Source: Streptomyces sp. SDr-06 (lineage in GTDB: Bacteria > Actinomycetota > Actinomycetes > Streptomycetales > Streptomycetaceae). From it: a DNA stretch of 64,000 nucleotides. Both the position numbers and the translations under genes were made by a program. Shown piece by piece: positions 9,003 through 17,498 of the stretch. The DNA is taken from the NCBI RefSeq assembly GCF_003324565.1, contig NZ_QOLA01000020.1, forward strand, positions 1-64,000, in the 5' to 3' direction. Each line of letters starts with the position of its first letter. Positions within the stretch are counted from its first letter, which is position 1. Below the pieces are notes generated by a model. It searched no databases. It was not told where the DNA came from and saw nothing but the letters and a program-made list of their open reading frames with translations.

Positions 9003-9039
9003 CGGGCCCCTTTCCCACCGAAGGCGGGGGAGGGGCCCG
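9003..9039 (+). terminator. Terminator hairpin of the S53 peptidase gene
   Basis: CGGGCCCC (9003-9010) pairs with GGGGCCCG (9032-9039). The stem extends inward with TTTCCC against GGGGGA, two mismatches. It starts 33 bases after the stop codon. Confidence 0.65.
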
Positions 9040-9169
9040 TTGTCCGTGGCACGGCGCTTCGGCTCCCCGAGGTGCCCAGCACGACCGCGGGGCGAGCCAC
9101 ATCGCGTGCCATGAACTCGTACCGACCGTCGCCGCCATCGTGGTGGGCAGCCGCTGACATCCAGGACCG

Positions 9170-10036
9170 CTAATTCGCCTTTTGCAGGCCGCCCCAGGTA
9201 CGTCCGGCCGCTGCCGCCCACTCCTCCAGCAGGCGGCGCGCCTCTGCCTCGGGGGCGGCCAGCCAGACCTTCTGCGAGCCGCCGTGGGTCGGCGTGCTGG
9301 AGGTGTCCCAGTCAACGCGGCCCGTGCTGCAGCAGGCGCACAGCATGTGAAAGCTGCTCGCCGGCTCGGCGCCGTAGTCCCGGGCGAAGAAGGAATCCAC
9401 CAGCGCCTGCACATCGGATGGCGCGGCCGCGTTCACGCTGACCCGCAGGGTCGGCAGCTCGGAGGCCTGCAGGAGCAGCAACTCGTCGAAGACCGAGACG
9501 CTTTGACCGTTGAACGTCCGCTCGCCCGTGGGCTCTCCATCGTGGACGACGATCTCCCCGAAGCGGCGGCCCTCGGTCGCCGGTACGTTCATCACGCGCC
9601 CGCGCGTCGGGCAGAGGCGCTGAATCCACACCACCTCCCGCTCTCCGCCGGTGTCCAGCCGCACGCATGCGGGCCCGAAGGAGGCGTTGATCTCCCCCGT
9701 GCCCTCCGGCATGGGGATTCCGAAGCCCTCCCACGCGTCGCGGGCGGTCGCCCAGTCGCCCTGGATGGTGGCGGCGATGCCCAGGTTCCAGAACGCCGGA
9801 TCCTGCTCGCCGCGTGGCGACCGGGCGGCGGCCTCGCGGCCCAGCTCGTAGGCCTTCGCCCAGTTCCGCAGGAACTTGTGGGCCAGAGCCGCGTCGTACC
9901 ACCACACCGCGCTGGGTTTCTCGTCCGGATAGTGTGCGAGGACCTGCTCGTACAGCTCGGCGGAGCGCAGCCACTCCTGCGCCTCCCACGCTTCCCGCGC
10001 CTCTTTGACGATCTTCCTCGCCTCGGACTTCTCCAC
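9170..10036 (-). CDS. TPR-containing hypothetical protein
   Basis: 288 residues. The N-terminal third carries tetratricopeptide-like helices (AWEAQEWLRSAELYEQVLAHYPDE, AKAYELGREAAARSP, DPAFWNLGIAATIQGDWATAR). The C-terminal part is an alpha/beta domain with CACC near the end and no clear catalytic motif. The GTG at 10036 is preceded by GGGAGGGG. It is cytosolic and lacks a signal peptide. TPR units normally mediate protein contacts; the partner is unknown, and the gene stands alone. Confidence 0.75.
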   Translation of the reverse strand: MEKSEARKIVKEAREAWEAQEWLRSAELYEQVLAHYPDEKPSAVWWYDAALAHKFLRNWAKAYELGREAAARSPRGEQDPAFWNLGIAATIQGDWATARDAWEGFGIPMPEGTGEINASFGPACVRLDTGGEREVVWIQRLCPTRGRVMNVPATEGRRFGEIVVHDGEPTGERTFNGQSVSVFDELLLLQASELPTLRVSVNAAAPSDVQALVDSFFARDYGAEPASSFHMLCACCSTGRVDWDTSSTPTHGGSQKVWLAAPEAEARRLLEEWAAAAGRTWGGLQKAN

Positions 10037-10174
10037 GTTCCGTGCCCCTCCCTGGGATGAGGCCAGGAGTCTCGCACGTGTACGCGAAAGGCCGACGACG
10101 ACCCGGTGCATCCGGCTTGGCGCCGGGAGGTCACCTCGGCGTGGGGTTCGCCGAGCCGTACGCAGGAGGTCGGC

Positions 10175-11611
10175 TCAGCGGGGCTCGCCGAACCAGTGCG
10201 CGAGCGCCGGTTCCGGGTTGTCCGTGCCGGCCCAGCACACGTAGCCGTCCGGCCGGATGAGCATGGGCTCGGTGTCGGCGCCCTGGCCCGCCCGGTCCAC
10301 CCGGTCCGACCAGGAGTCGGCGACCTTGGCATGGGTGTCGGCGGGGTCCAGCAGGATGCCACGGCCGGACCGCAGCAGTTCGTGCACGCGGACCGGGCCG
10401 AGGTCCAGGTCCGGTGCGGGTCGGCCGACGAGCGGGTGGAGCCCGGTGCCCGGCATGGGGTAGCGGATGGCCATCCCGGACATCAGGTCGGCCAGATGGT
10501 TCTGGACGTCCGGCAGTTGGGCCAGGGCCCTGAAGGTCTCCCGGGCGGCCAGCACCTCGGGATCGCGGGTGCCGGCCCAGTCCATCAGCAGGCTCTGGGC
10601 GCGGACGTTGCGCAGCGCGGCGGCCCCGGCCGGATGCCGCTCCGCGTGATAGGTGTCGAGCAGATTCTCCGGTGCCCAGCCGTGCACGGCGGCGGCGAGC
10701 TTCCAACCGAGGTTGAACGCGTCCTGTATGCCGGTGTTCATGCCCTGGGCGCCGAGCGGAAGGTGTACGTGGGCGGCGTCGCCCGCGAGGAACACCCGTC
10801 CGTGCCGGTAGTGCTCGACCTGCCGGGACGCGTTGGTGATGCGTCGGGCGTAGCGCAGTTCGCTCAGCTGCACGCGCGATCCGAACACGGTGCTCAGTCC
10901 GTGGCGGATCTCGTCCTTGGTGACCGGGATCTCCCTGGGCAGCGACCTGCCCGGCCCGCCGAGGACCAGGCGGCGCAGCGGCCTGCCCTGGGGATCGGTG
11001 CCGAGCGGGAACAGCGCCGCCCAGTGCCCGTCCTCGTTCCAGGTGTGCGACGTGGAGGGATCGGCGCCTTCCAGTCGCACGTCGGCGGCGATGATGGTCA
11101 ACGTACCGGGCTGACCGGGGAAGGCGGCCCGCAGGAGCGAGCGCACGGTGCTGTGGGCGCCGTCGGCGGCGACGAGGTAACGGGAGCGGACGGTGGCGCC
11201 GTTGGCGAAGGTCGCGGTGACCTGGTCATCGTCCTGGACGAGGCCGACCAGTTCGTGGTTCCGGCGGGCGTGGAGGCCGCGCGCGGCGAGGTGCTGCTCG
11301 AAGAACCCCTCGATCACCACCTGGGGTACGGCCCGCCAGGGCAGACGGTGCCGGTCGGGATCGTGCGGGAGTGGGACACCGGCGAAGTGGCCGGTGGTCA
11401 CGGGATGATCTCCGGTGGCCAACAAGGGCTCCAGCAGCCCGCGTTGGTCGAGCCCCTCCAGCGTGCGAGACTGCACGCCGCCTGCTTTGGACAGGTCGCT
11501 GCGCTGGGGCAGCTTGTCGACCAGAACGGTCGACACTCCGGTCATCAAGAACTCGTTGGCCAGCGTCATGCCGGTCGGGCCGGCGCCGACGATGAGTACA
11601 TCGGTGTCCAT
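10175..11611 (-). CDS. FAD-dependent aromatic monooxygenase (PHBH/RdmE-like)
   Basis: 478 residues of the class A flavoprotein hydroxylase fold. The N-terminal Rossmann motif VGAGPTGMTLANEF binds the ADP of FAD, and the second FAD motif VFLAGDAAHVHLPLGAQGMN contains the GD-x-AH-x-x-P core. The C-terminal ~100 residues form the thioredoxin-like domain typical of polyketide hydroxylases. Start is ATG 11611 with AAGGAGAGAG upstream. It is divergent from the Lrp-type regulator across 116 bp, so the regulator probably controls it. It could modify a polyketide or degrade an aromatic; nothing nearby decides. Confidence 0.88.
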   Translation of the reverse strand: MDTDVLIVGAGPTGMTLANEFLMTGVSTVLVDKLPQRSDLSKAGGVQSRTLEGLDQRGLLEPLLATGDHPVTTGHFAGVPLPHDPDRHRLPWRAVPQVVIEGFFEQHLAARGLHARRNHELVGLVQDDDQVTATFANGATVRSRYLVAADGAHSTVRSLLRAAFPGQPGTLTIIAADVRLEGADPSTSHTWNEDGHWAALFPLGTDPQGRPLRRLVLGGPGRSLPREIPVTKDEIRHGLSTVFGSRVQLSELRYARRITNASRQVEHYRHGRVFLAGDAAHVHLPLGAQGMNTGIQDAFNLGWKLAAAVHGWAPENLLDTYHAERHPAGAAALRNVRAQSLLMDWAGTRDPEVLAARETFRALAQLPDVQNHLADLMSGMAIRYPMPGTGLHPLVGRPAPDLDLGPVRVHELLRSGRGILLDPADTHAKVADSWSDRVDRAGQGADTEPMLIRPDGYVCWAGTDNPEPALAHWFGEPR

Positions 11612-11691
11612 GGACTCTCTCCTTGGGTGTGTCGATCGGGACGAAAACAACCCTGCGCCTACCGAACGGCCCTAGCCAGAAAGGGAGTTGA

Positions 11692-11720
11692 TTGTGCAGG
11701 AATCTGACGTCGCGTAGGCT
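11692..11720 (+). promoter_or_regulatory. Leaderless promoter of the Lrp-type gene
   Basis: TTGTGC (11692-11697), 17 bases, TAGGCT (11715-11720). The GTG start at 11728 follows seven bases later, so transcription should begin at or next to the start codon. Confidence 0.6.
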
Positions 11721-11727
11721 CGGCCCG

Positions 11728-12693
11728 GTGGAATCCGACTTCGACGAGCTGGATCGACGGCTCGCCCATGCCCTGCAGATCGACGGCCGCGCGCCGTTCA
11801 GCGCCATCGCCGAAGCCCTGGGCGTGTCCGATCGCACCATCGCCCGCCGGTACGCCCGGTTGCGGTCGGCCGGGGTGGTGCGGGTGCTGTGCGGGGTGGA
11901 CTCCACCGCGCTGGGCGCCGTCCTGTGGTTCCTGCGGGTGCGCTGTGCGCCCGCAGCCTCCCTCCCGGTCGCGGAGGCGCTGGCCGGGCGCCCCGACACG
12001 TCCTGGGTGAGCCTCACGTCCGGCGGGACCGAGGTGACCTGTGTGGTCCGTGCCGAGAGCGAGGCGGACAGTGAGGCGCTGCTGCTGGCCAAACTGCCGC
12101 GCACCCCCCGCGTGGAGGGCGTGACCGCGCACTCCGTGCTGCACGCCTTCTACGGAGGGCCGGACAACCTGGTGGGCAAGCTCGGGTCGTTGGACGCGGA
12201 GGCGATCGAGCGGCTGCGCCCGCCCCCGATGCCGCACCGGCCGGGACCGGTGCGGCTCGACGACGGCGACCGCAAGCTCCTCGCCGTGCTCGCCACCGAT
12301 GGTCGGGCCGGGTTGGAGCAGTTGGCCAAGGCGACCGGCTGGTCGCCGTCGACGGTCCGGCGCCGGATGACGGAGCTGTGCGAACACGGCGTGCTCTACC
12401 TCGACATCGACGTCGACTGGCGCATGTTCGGCATGCGCGCCCGAGCCCTGCTCTGGCTCTCGGTCGCACCCGCACACCTGGAGGAGGCCGGGCAGGCCCT
12501 GGCGGGCCATCCGGAGATCGCGTTCGCCGCCGCCACGACCGGGCCGACCAACCTGTACGCGAGCGTGGTGTGCGCGGACCAGCGGGAGCTGTACCGGTAT
12601 CTGACCACCCGGGTCGCCGCGCTCCCCGCCATCACCCACCTCGAAACCGCGCCGGTGATCAGGTCCGTCAAGCAGGCGGCGAACCGGACGTAA
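11728..12693 (+). CDS. Lrp/AsnC-family regulator with duplicated domains
   Basis: 321 residues, about twice the usual Lrp length. It has two winged-helix DNA-binding regions (LDRRLAHALQIDGRAPFSAI with SDRTIARRYARL, residues about 5-50; and DRKLLAVLATDGRAGLEQLA with STVRRRMTEL, about 180-225), each followed by a RAM/AsnC ligand-binding alpha/beta domain. Actinobacteria often carry such tandem forms. Start is GTG 11728, seven bases after a -10 element, implying a leaderless mRNA. It is divergent from and probably regulates the FAD monooxygenase. Confidence 0.85.
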   Translation: MESDFDELDRRLAHALQIDGRAPFSAIAEALGVSDRTIARRYARLRSAGVVRVLCGVDSTALGAVLWFLRVRCAPAASLPVAEALAGRPDTSWVSLTSGGTEVTCVVRAESEADSEALLLAKLPRTPRVEGVTAHSVLHAFYGGPDNLVGKLGSLDAEAIERLRPPPMPHRPGPVRLDDGDRKLLAVLATDGRAGLEQLAKATGWSPSTVRRRMTELCEHGVLYLDIDVDWRMFGMRARALLWLSVAPAHLEEAGQALAGHPEIAFAAATTGPTNLYASVVCADQRELYRYLTTRVAALPAITHLETAPVIRSVKQAANRT

Positions 12694-12811
12694 CAGCCCA
12701 GCAGCCCCGCTGACCCGATCCCGCGATGTGCGCGCGGCTGTCATATCCCGTCACCGTGGGCCCACTTGGGCGTCCGGGTCCGTCTCATGGGCGTGCGATA
12801 GGTTGCCCGCC

Positions 12812-13351
12812 ATGACTGGAATCGGACCCGTCCCCTGGCCACCTGCCCCGATAGGGACCGAACGGCTCGTGCTCCGCGAGTCCCAGGCCGGGGACCGCGC
12901 GACCTTCATCGAGCTGTTGGCCTCGCCAGAGGTGCACACATACCTCGGCGGCCCCCGACCGCGCGACGAGCTCCAGCGCGACATGCCGGAGGTGCCCGCT
13001 CGCTGGCCCGGAAGCTTCGTCGTTGAACTCGACGGGGCGATGATCGGCCAGATCCTGCTCAGGAAGGCAACGGAGCACCGGCGCCCGGCTGCGGTGGGGA
13101 AGGCCGATCTGGGCTACCTGTTCCTGCTGCGCGCCTGGGGTTTCGGGTACGCCACGGAAGCATGTGGAGCGGTGCTGGACTGGTTCGACGGCGTCCTTCC
13201 CGGCGAGCCGGTGGTGCTCGCGACCCAGACCGCCAACGCGGGGTCGATGCGCCTCGCGGCGAAGCTGGGGTTCACCGAGGTGGAACGGTTCCAGGCCTGG
13301 GGTGCCGAGCAGTGGCTCGGTCTGCGGTCACCGGTCATGCCGTCCCAATGA
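12812..13351 (+). CDS. GNAT N-acetyltransferase (RimJ/RimL type)
   Basis: 179 residues of the GNAT fold. It starts with the RimJ-like IGTERLVLRESQAGDRATFIELLASPEV. The acetyl-CoA segment includes LGYLFLLRAWGFGYATEACGA, and the C-terminal TANAGSMRLAAKLGFTEVERF is the typical Asn-x-x-S-x-x-x-x-x-K-x-GF ending. It should transfer an acetyl group to an amine of a protein or small molecule; substrate unknown. Start is ATG 12812, seven bases after TAGGTT (12799-12804), again suggesting a leaderless transcript. Confidence 0.85.
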   Translation: MTGIGPVPWPPAPIGTERLVLRESQAGDRATFIELLASPEVHTYLGGPRPRDELQRDMPEVPARWPGSFVVELDGAMIGQILLRKATEHRRPAAVGKADLGYLFLLRAWGFGYATEACGAVLDWFDGVLPGEPVVLATQTANAGSMRLAAKLGFTEVERFQAWGAEQWLGLRSPVMPSQ

Positions 13352-13509
13352 TCGTGGGCGGGCGCCCGCAGAGCAGGGGTTGTGCACCGCGCCCGCGGCG
13401 CCGTCCGAACCTGTACTCAGGTGTCGTACGGCGCGCTCCCTGAAAACCCTTTGCCCCACGGTCCTCCGGCTTGGTGGGATGCAGGGGCTTGACAGGGGGA
13501 GGGGACGGT

Positions 13510-14517
13510 TTGGCGGTGTTCGGGTGTGCGGGCTGTGGTGCGGTCCTGACGGCTGCGGTGTCGGAGGTGGCGTTGCCCGTCCACCTCGCCGGCACCCACT
13601 GGGAGGAGCTGCATCCGCCTCTGCTGGAGTCCGGGTCGTACGCGGTCGACCCCGCCCCGTACGGCCCGCCGTGGCGGCAGTGGGACGAGGTCGGAGCATG
13701 CGAGGCGGCGAAGCGGGGGTACTTCGCGCCGTACGGCGCGCTGCCCGACGGACCGCCCGGCAGTGTGCTCCTCGCGCCCGGCGACATGCGCGCCACCGGG
13801 CTGATCCTGGAACGGGCCGGTGGCTACTGCAGGGGGATCGACGGGAGGGACGGGCCGAATCTCGCCTGTCTGGGCTGTGATCTGCCGGTAGGTACGAGGA
13901 TGGACGATTGCGGGTGCTGGCAAGTCGTCCGGCTGATCGCGCAGGAGGTGGTGCGGCTGCCCGCCCCGCCGGAGCGGCCGATCATGGATTGGGCGGAGCT
14001 GCTGGCCACCGGCGCGCTGTGGCACCGTTTGAGCGAGTACCAGGACATCCCGGCGGGCGTGGCGCTCGCTCATGTGGTGGTGGCTGCCGGGGGCGCGCCG
14101 GTCGAGGCGGTGCCCGGGCCGGTCGCCGAGCTCTTCGGCCGAGCACTCGGCGCTCTCCCGCCCGCCGGGGGAGGTGTGAAGCGGCTGGGCCTGGGCGGGC
14201 CAGGATTCGGTGAGTCGGCAACTGATCTGGTGCTCGTGCCCGTTCACCCCCAGACCGGAGAGATGTGGCAACCGCGGGGCGGTGCGGTGCCGGTGCCCAT
14301 GGACGCGGCGCTCTGGGCCGAACTCGCCTTCCCGCCCCACCGGGCCCGGCTGCCCGTGGTCGGCGGGCTGCCGACGGGCGTGGAGCGGGACGACCCGTTG
14401 CCACCGCACCCGCAGTGCCGATGGCAACCGTCCAGGAAGGCGTTCCGGTACACGCTCGCGCGGCTGCCCGCCGTGAGAGAGCCCTGGCTGCGGGCCATCC
14501 ACGGGGGAGGCTACTGA
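13510..14517 (+). CDS. Hypothetical protein with Cys pairs
   Basis: 335 residues. It begins LAVFGCAGCGAVLTAAV, with a CxxC near the N-terminus, and has a second Cys group in the middle (CLGCDLPVGTRMDDCGCW), so one or two zinc-binding knuckles are likely. The rest is Pro/Gly-rich alpha/beta sequence with repeated Trp and Tyr residues and no recognised catalytic motif. Start is TTG 13510, five bases after GGGGAGGGG; GTG 13516 is an alternative. Cytosolic. I recognise it only as a Streptomyces-type conserved hypothetical. Confidence 0.65.
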   Translation: MAVFGCAGCGAVLTAAVSEVALPVHLAGTHWEELHPPLLESGSYAVDPAPYGPPWRQWDEVGACEAAKRGYFAPYGALPDGPPGSVLLAPGDMRATGLILERAGGYCRGIDGRDGPNLACLGCDLPVGTRMDDCGCWQVVRLIAQEVVRLPAPPERPIMDWAELLATGALWHRLSEYQDIPAGVALAHVVVAAGGAPVEAVPGPVAELFGRALGALPPAGGGVKRLGLGGPGFGESATDLVLVPVHPQTGEMWQPRGGAVPVPMDAALWAELAFPPHRARLPVVGGLPTGVERDDPLPPHPQCRWQPSRKAFRYTLARLPAVREPWLRAIHGGGY

Positions 14518-14569
14518 TCCGTCACGAGGAGTGCGGGCCGCCCCGAGGCTCCTCCTCACGTGGGCGTCG

Positions 14570-14938
14570 TCAGCCCCGGCACTGGGCGGAATCGGTGATG
14601 CGGAGCTTGTCCACGGTGCCGATGGACGGGGCGTAAAGGGTGGCTCCGGGTTTGACGCAGGTGGTTCGGCCGTTGGTGAAGTGCAGCAGGGCGCCGTCGT
14701 CATGGCGCGTATTGACGACGTACTCGGCGCCCCGGCTGCGGGTCAGCGTCTGCCAGCCCGAGGTGATGTCCTTGAACTTCCCGACGCCGTCCTCCCCGAC
14801 GTAGAAGCAGACGTACGGGTAGCCGCAGTCGAAGCCCGATGAGGTGGCCGCCGAGGCGGAGGAGGCGGGCGCAAGGAGGACAGCGGCGGCCGCCACCGCT
14901 CCCGCGACCGCCACGATGCCGCGTACCTGAAAGGTCAT
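14570..14938 (-). CDS. Small secreted protein, peptidase-inhibitor I36-like
   Basis: 122 residues with a clear signal peptide (hydrophobic core AVAGAVAAAAVLLAPASSAS, cleavage near ASAAT). The mature part begins with FDCGYPYVCFYVGEDGVGKF, resembling the Cys-bracketed beta/gamma-crystallin-like start of I36 inhibitors such as SMPI; two further Cys lie near the end (TTCV, AQC). Its ATG overlaps the stop of the upstream DUF2690 gene as TGATG, so the two are translationally coupled. A secreted inhibitor or wall-associated protein is inferred. Confidence 0.7.
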   Translation of the reverse strand: MTFQVRGIVAVAGAVAAAAVLLAPASSASAATSSGFDCGYPYVCFYVGEDGVGKFKDITSGWQTLTRSRGAEYVVNTRHDDGALLHFTNGRTTCVKPGATLYAPSIGTVDKLRITDSAQCRG

Positions 14939-15342
14939 CAGTAGTCCTTCGTGCATACGGTGTTGCCCGACCAGTAGCCGCAGGCCCACGCCTTCACGTC
15001 CTTGTCGTTGATCATGACGCTGTAGAACGTGCCGCTGCCGTACGTCGTGTACTTCTTGCCCTGGCTGTTCTTGATCTCGATCTTCGAGCCGGACGGGGCG
15101 CTGATCTTGAAGCGGCCCCAGGCCGCCCGGCACGACGGGCTGTAGCGCAGCTCCATTGCGTCGATGGGAGCCTGATTTCCGGCCACGGTGCGGGCGTCGT
15201 TGGCGCACGTCGTGGCGGTGGGGTTCTTGCCGTTGCAGGTGGCGCCCAGGCAGCTGGTGGCCGCCGAGGCGTTGGGCGCGGCGACCAGGCCGGTCGCCAG
15301 GAGTGCTCCGGTGCCCAGCAGCACGGCGATGCGGTGCTTCAT
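14938..15342 (-). CDS. Secreted DUF2690 protein
   Basis: 134 residues: signal peptide (VLLGTGALLATGLVAAPNASA) followed by a DUF2690 domain. Hallmarks are SCLGATCNGKNP, TTCANDARTV and MELRYSPSCRAAWGRF, with six or more Cys likely forming disulfides outside the cell. It is paralogous to the protein at 17499-17915. First gene of a coupled pair with the I36-like gene. The molecular role of DUF2690 is not established; the neighbours point to the cell envelope. Confidence 0.82.
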   Translation of the reverse strand: MKHRIAVLLGTGALLATGLVAAPNASAATSCLGATCNGKNPTATTCANDARTVAGNQAPIDAMELRYSPSCRAAWGRFKISAPSGSKIEIKNSQGKKYTTYGSGTFYSVMINDKDVKAWACGYWSGNTVCTKDY

Positions 15343-15422
15343 GACGTACCTCTCAGACAGTGGGGAGGGAGTGGTCCCGGCGGGGCGCCGCGGCGCCCCG
15401 CCGGATGTGGGGCAGGGCGTGA

Positions 15423-15938
15423 TCAGCTGCTGGCCGCGGCGGTGCAGGCCGCACTGCCGCCGCACCAGGCGATGTCCCAGTGGTTGCTCTCGCGTGCGTA
15501 GACGTTGCCCGCAGAGGACCGGTAACGGGCGGCCCCGTCGCCGCGGGTCGCGATGTGCGTGAGATTGTGGGTGATGTAGTTGCTGACGCAGGTGTTGGGG
15601 TTGATGTCGGACTTGTAGCCGTTGTAGTGGCTGTAGGTGCCGGAGGCGTGTCCCACTTCGGTGCCGCCGGTGACGTTGATGGCGCACTTGCTGGCGCTCT
15701 TGAGGGTTTTGAGGCCGGTCACGGTGGCCTGGTTGATCTGGTCGAACGACGTGCACGAGGAGTTCGAGCGGGTGGTGCAGTTGCCGCTGGAGGACCAGGT
15801 GATTCCGGCGGCCCGCAACTGCGACGCCGCCTCCGACTGGGAGAGCTTGGTGACGGCGAAGGCGTTGCCGGGCAGGGCCAGTACGACGGCCGCGCCGAGG
15901 GCGCCGGCGGTCAGGGACAGGCTGCGTACGCTGGGCAT
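15423..15938 (-). CDS. Secreted M15-like peptidase (D,D/L,D-carboxypeptidase fold)
   Basis: 171 residues with a signal peptide (LTAGALGAAVVLALPGNAFA). The mature domain contains TGGTEVGHASGTYSHYNGYKSDI, which carries the HxxGxxxD zinc-ligand pattern of M15-type peptidoglycan peptidases. A third ligand (His) is probably in ARESNHWDIAW near the C-terminus. Cys pairs suggest disulfides. Expected to act on cell-wall peptides outside the membrane. It is separated from its neighbours by about 80-200 bp, so it may have its own promoter. Confidence 0.72.
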   Translation of the reverse strand: MPSVRSLSLTAGALGAAVVLALPGNAFAVTKLSQSEAASQLRAAGITWSSSGNCTTRSNSSCTSFDQINQATVTGLKTLKSASKCAINVTGGTEVGHASGTYSHYNGYKSDINPNTCVSNYITHNLTHIATRGDGAARYRSSAGNVYARESNHWDIAWCGGSAACTAAASS

Positions 15939-16133
15939 GGGTGACTTCCTTCCGTGGCAAGGCGGAGGTGAGGAGGGATCTCCCCGAGGGGTCGCACAGG
16001 AGGGTACGAGCGGGACGCGAGGGGCGCACGGGTCGATCCGGCCGTCCTGACGCAGTGCGCGGGGCGTACGTGCCCTCGATGGGCGACCGGCTCCCGGGGT
16101 GCGCAGACGGACGTTCCCTGTCCCGTGGAGCGC

Positions 16134-16871
16134 TCAGTACCAGTGCGGGGAGCGGGACTTCCACGTGCTGTAGGCGTTGCAGGGGGTCCCGTAGCGGTCG
16201 CCGATGTATTTGAGGCCCCACTTGATCTGGGTGGCGGGGTTGGTCTTCCAGTCGGCTCCGGCGGTCGACATCTTGGTCCCGGGCAGCGCCTGAGGGATGC
16301 CGTAGGCGCCGCTGCTCGGATTGGTGGCGTACACCCTCCAGTTGCTTTCGCCGACCCAGAGGCTGTTCAGGCAGTCGAACTGCGCGGAGACGCTCCAGCC
16401 GTGGGTGGAGAACTGCTTCTGCGCCATGATGCGGGCCGTGCGCGCCACGCCCATCGAGGACATCGTCGCGGCCCCGGCGACGCCGTCGGCGTTGAGCCCG
16501 TGGGCGCTCTGCCAGTGCTGGACGGCTGACTTCGTCCCGGCCCCGAAGGATCCGTCGGCCGTCACGCCGGCCTTGGTCTGTACGGCCTGGACTTGGCGGT
16601 GCAGGGCCAGTTCGCTGCGCTCCCCGTACGTGCCGTCCTCGTCCAGGCCGTTGTCCCGCTGGAAGCCCTTGAGGGCGGTGTGCGTGGCCGGGCCGTCGGA
16701 TCCGTCGACTCCGCTCGGCGCCAGGTAGCCGAGGCCCGCCAGGTTGGCCTGCTCGGCGCGGACCTGGTCGAGGGCGTACGCATGCGAGGTGCCCAGGGCG
16801 GGGACGAGCAGGGCCGCCGCGGTCACCGCGGTGACGAGGGCCGGTATTCGGACAGGGGAAATCGCTCTCAC
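16134..16871 (-). CDS. Secreted peptidoglycan-binding transglycosylase
   Basis: 245 residues. A signal peptide ends near HAYA. Two peptidoglycan-binding-1 repeats follow (ALKGFQRDNGLDEDGTYG and AVQHWQSAHGLNADGVAG, residues about 40-145), then a lysozyme-like domain with catalytic Glu in LWVGESNWRVYATNPSSGAYGIPQ and a C-terminal WGLKYIGDRYGTP. This matches small Streptomyces lytic transglycosylase/resuscitation-like proteins. Start is GTG 16871 with AAGGAG six bases upstream, rather than the more distal ATG 16892. It should cleave peptidoglycan glycan strands outside the cell. Confidence 0.85.
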   Translation of the reverse strand: MRAISPVRIPALVTAVTAAALLVPALGTSHAYALDQVRAEQANLAGLGYLAPSGVDGSDGPATHTALKGFQRDNGLDEDGTYGERSELALHRQVQAVQTKAGVTADGSFGAGTKSAVQHWQSAHGLNADGVAGAATMSSMGVARTARIMAQKQFSTHGWSVSAQFDCLNSLWVGESNWRVYATNPSSGAYGIPQALPGTKMSTAGADWKTNPATQIKWGLKYIGDRYGTPCNAYSTWKSRSPHWY

Positions 16872-17020
16872 ACAGGGCTCCTTGAGGAACAAAAACGGGT
16901 GTCGGTGGGGTGCAGGGGTGTTCTGCCGCGACGTGTCCGGCGCTGCGGGACGCAGATTCCGGGGCGTGGCGACACACCCCTGACCCGGTGTTGATCAATG
17001 CCGAGGTGGTGACCGTGGTC

Positions 17021-17419
17021 TTACTCGTAGTGGCACTCGGGCATGCCCGCCGGCGGGTCGTGCGGCGTGTTGACGTTGCCGCCCCAGGACCAGGCGTCGT
17101 AGCGCGTACCGAGCCGAGGGTCGGTGACGCGGCTCATGCGGTACCACACGTCGGTGTGGTGTCCGCCGGAGTTGACGTCCGTGCCGTGGTAGTAGCAGTC
17201 GATCTGGACGGGGTCCTTCGCCGTGGTGATGCCCACCCGCTGGAGCGTGGTCGAGGGGCCGATCCGCAGGCTGCTGTTGGCGTCGACGGAACTCGTGTAG
17301 GAGTACGTCGCGTTGGCGGGGGCGGCGAGGGCGCTCCCGGAGGCCGAGAGGGCCAGCAGGAGACCCGCTGCGGCCGCCCCGGTCAGCGCTCGGCCGTGGG
17401 GGACGAAGGGCGTGGGCAT
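17021..17419 (-). CDS. Secreted SH3-like small protein
   Basis: 132 residues: Tat/Sec-like signal (AAAAGLLLALSASGSALA) and a mature domain beginning YSYTSSVDANSSLRIGPSTT. The motif LRIGPSTTLQRVG is like bacterial SH3 domains that bind cell-wall peptides, although the fold is short. Several aromatic residues and two Cys (DCYYHGTD, PECHYE) follow. No catalytic residues. Its position among wall-active secreted proteins supports an envelope role. Confidence 0.65.
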   Translation of the reverse strand: MPTPFVPHGRALTGAAAAGLLLALSASGSALAAPANATYSYTSSVDANSSLRIGPSTTLQRVGITTAKDPVQIDCYYHGTDVNSGGHHTDVWYRMSRVTDPRLGTRYDAWSWGGNVNTPHDPPAGMPECHYE

Positions 17420-17498
17420 GCTTCCAACTCCTGTCTCGTTCGGGGTGAGGGACGACGGAGCGCTGCTGGGTGGGCAGCGAACGGGGCTGCGGGGCCGG

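Noticed and set aside
14938..16998. 686-codon minus-strand frame spanning the secreted-protein island
   Set aside because: Only its last 134 codons form a recognisable protein (DUF2690 with signal peptide); the rest overlaps two other well-supported genes in a different frame.
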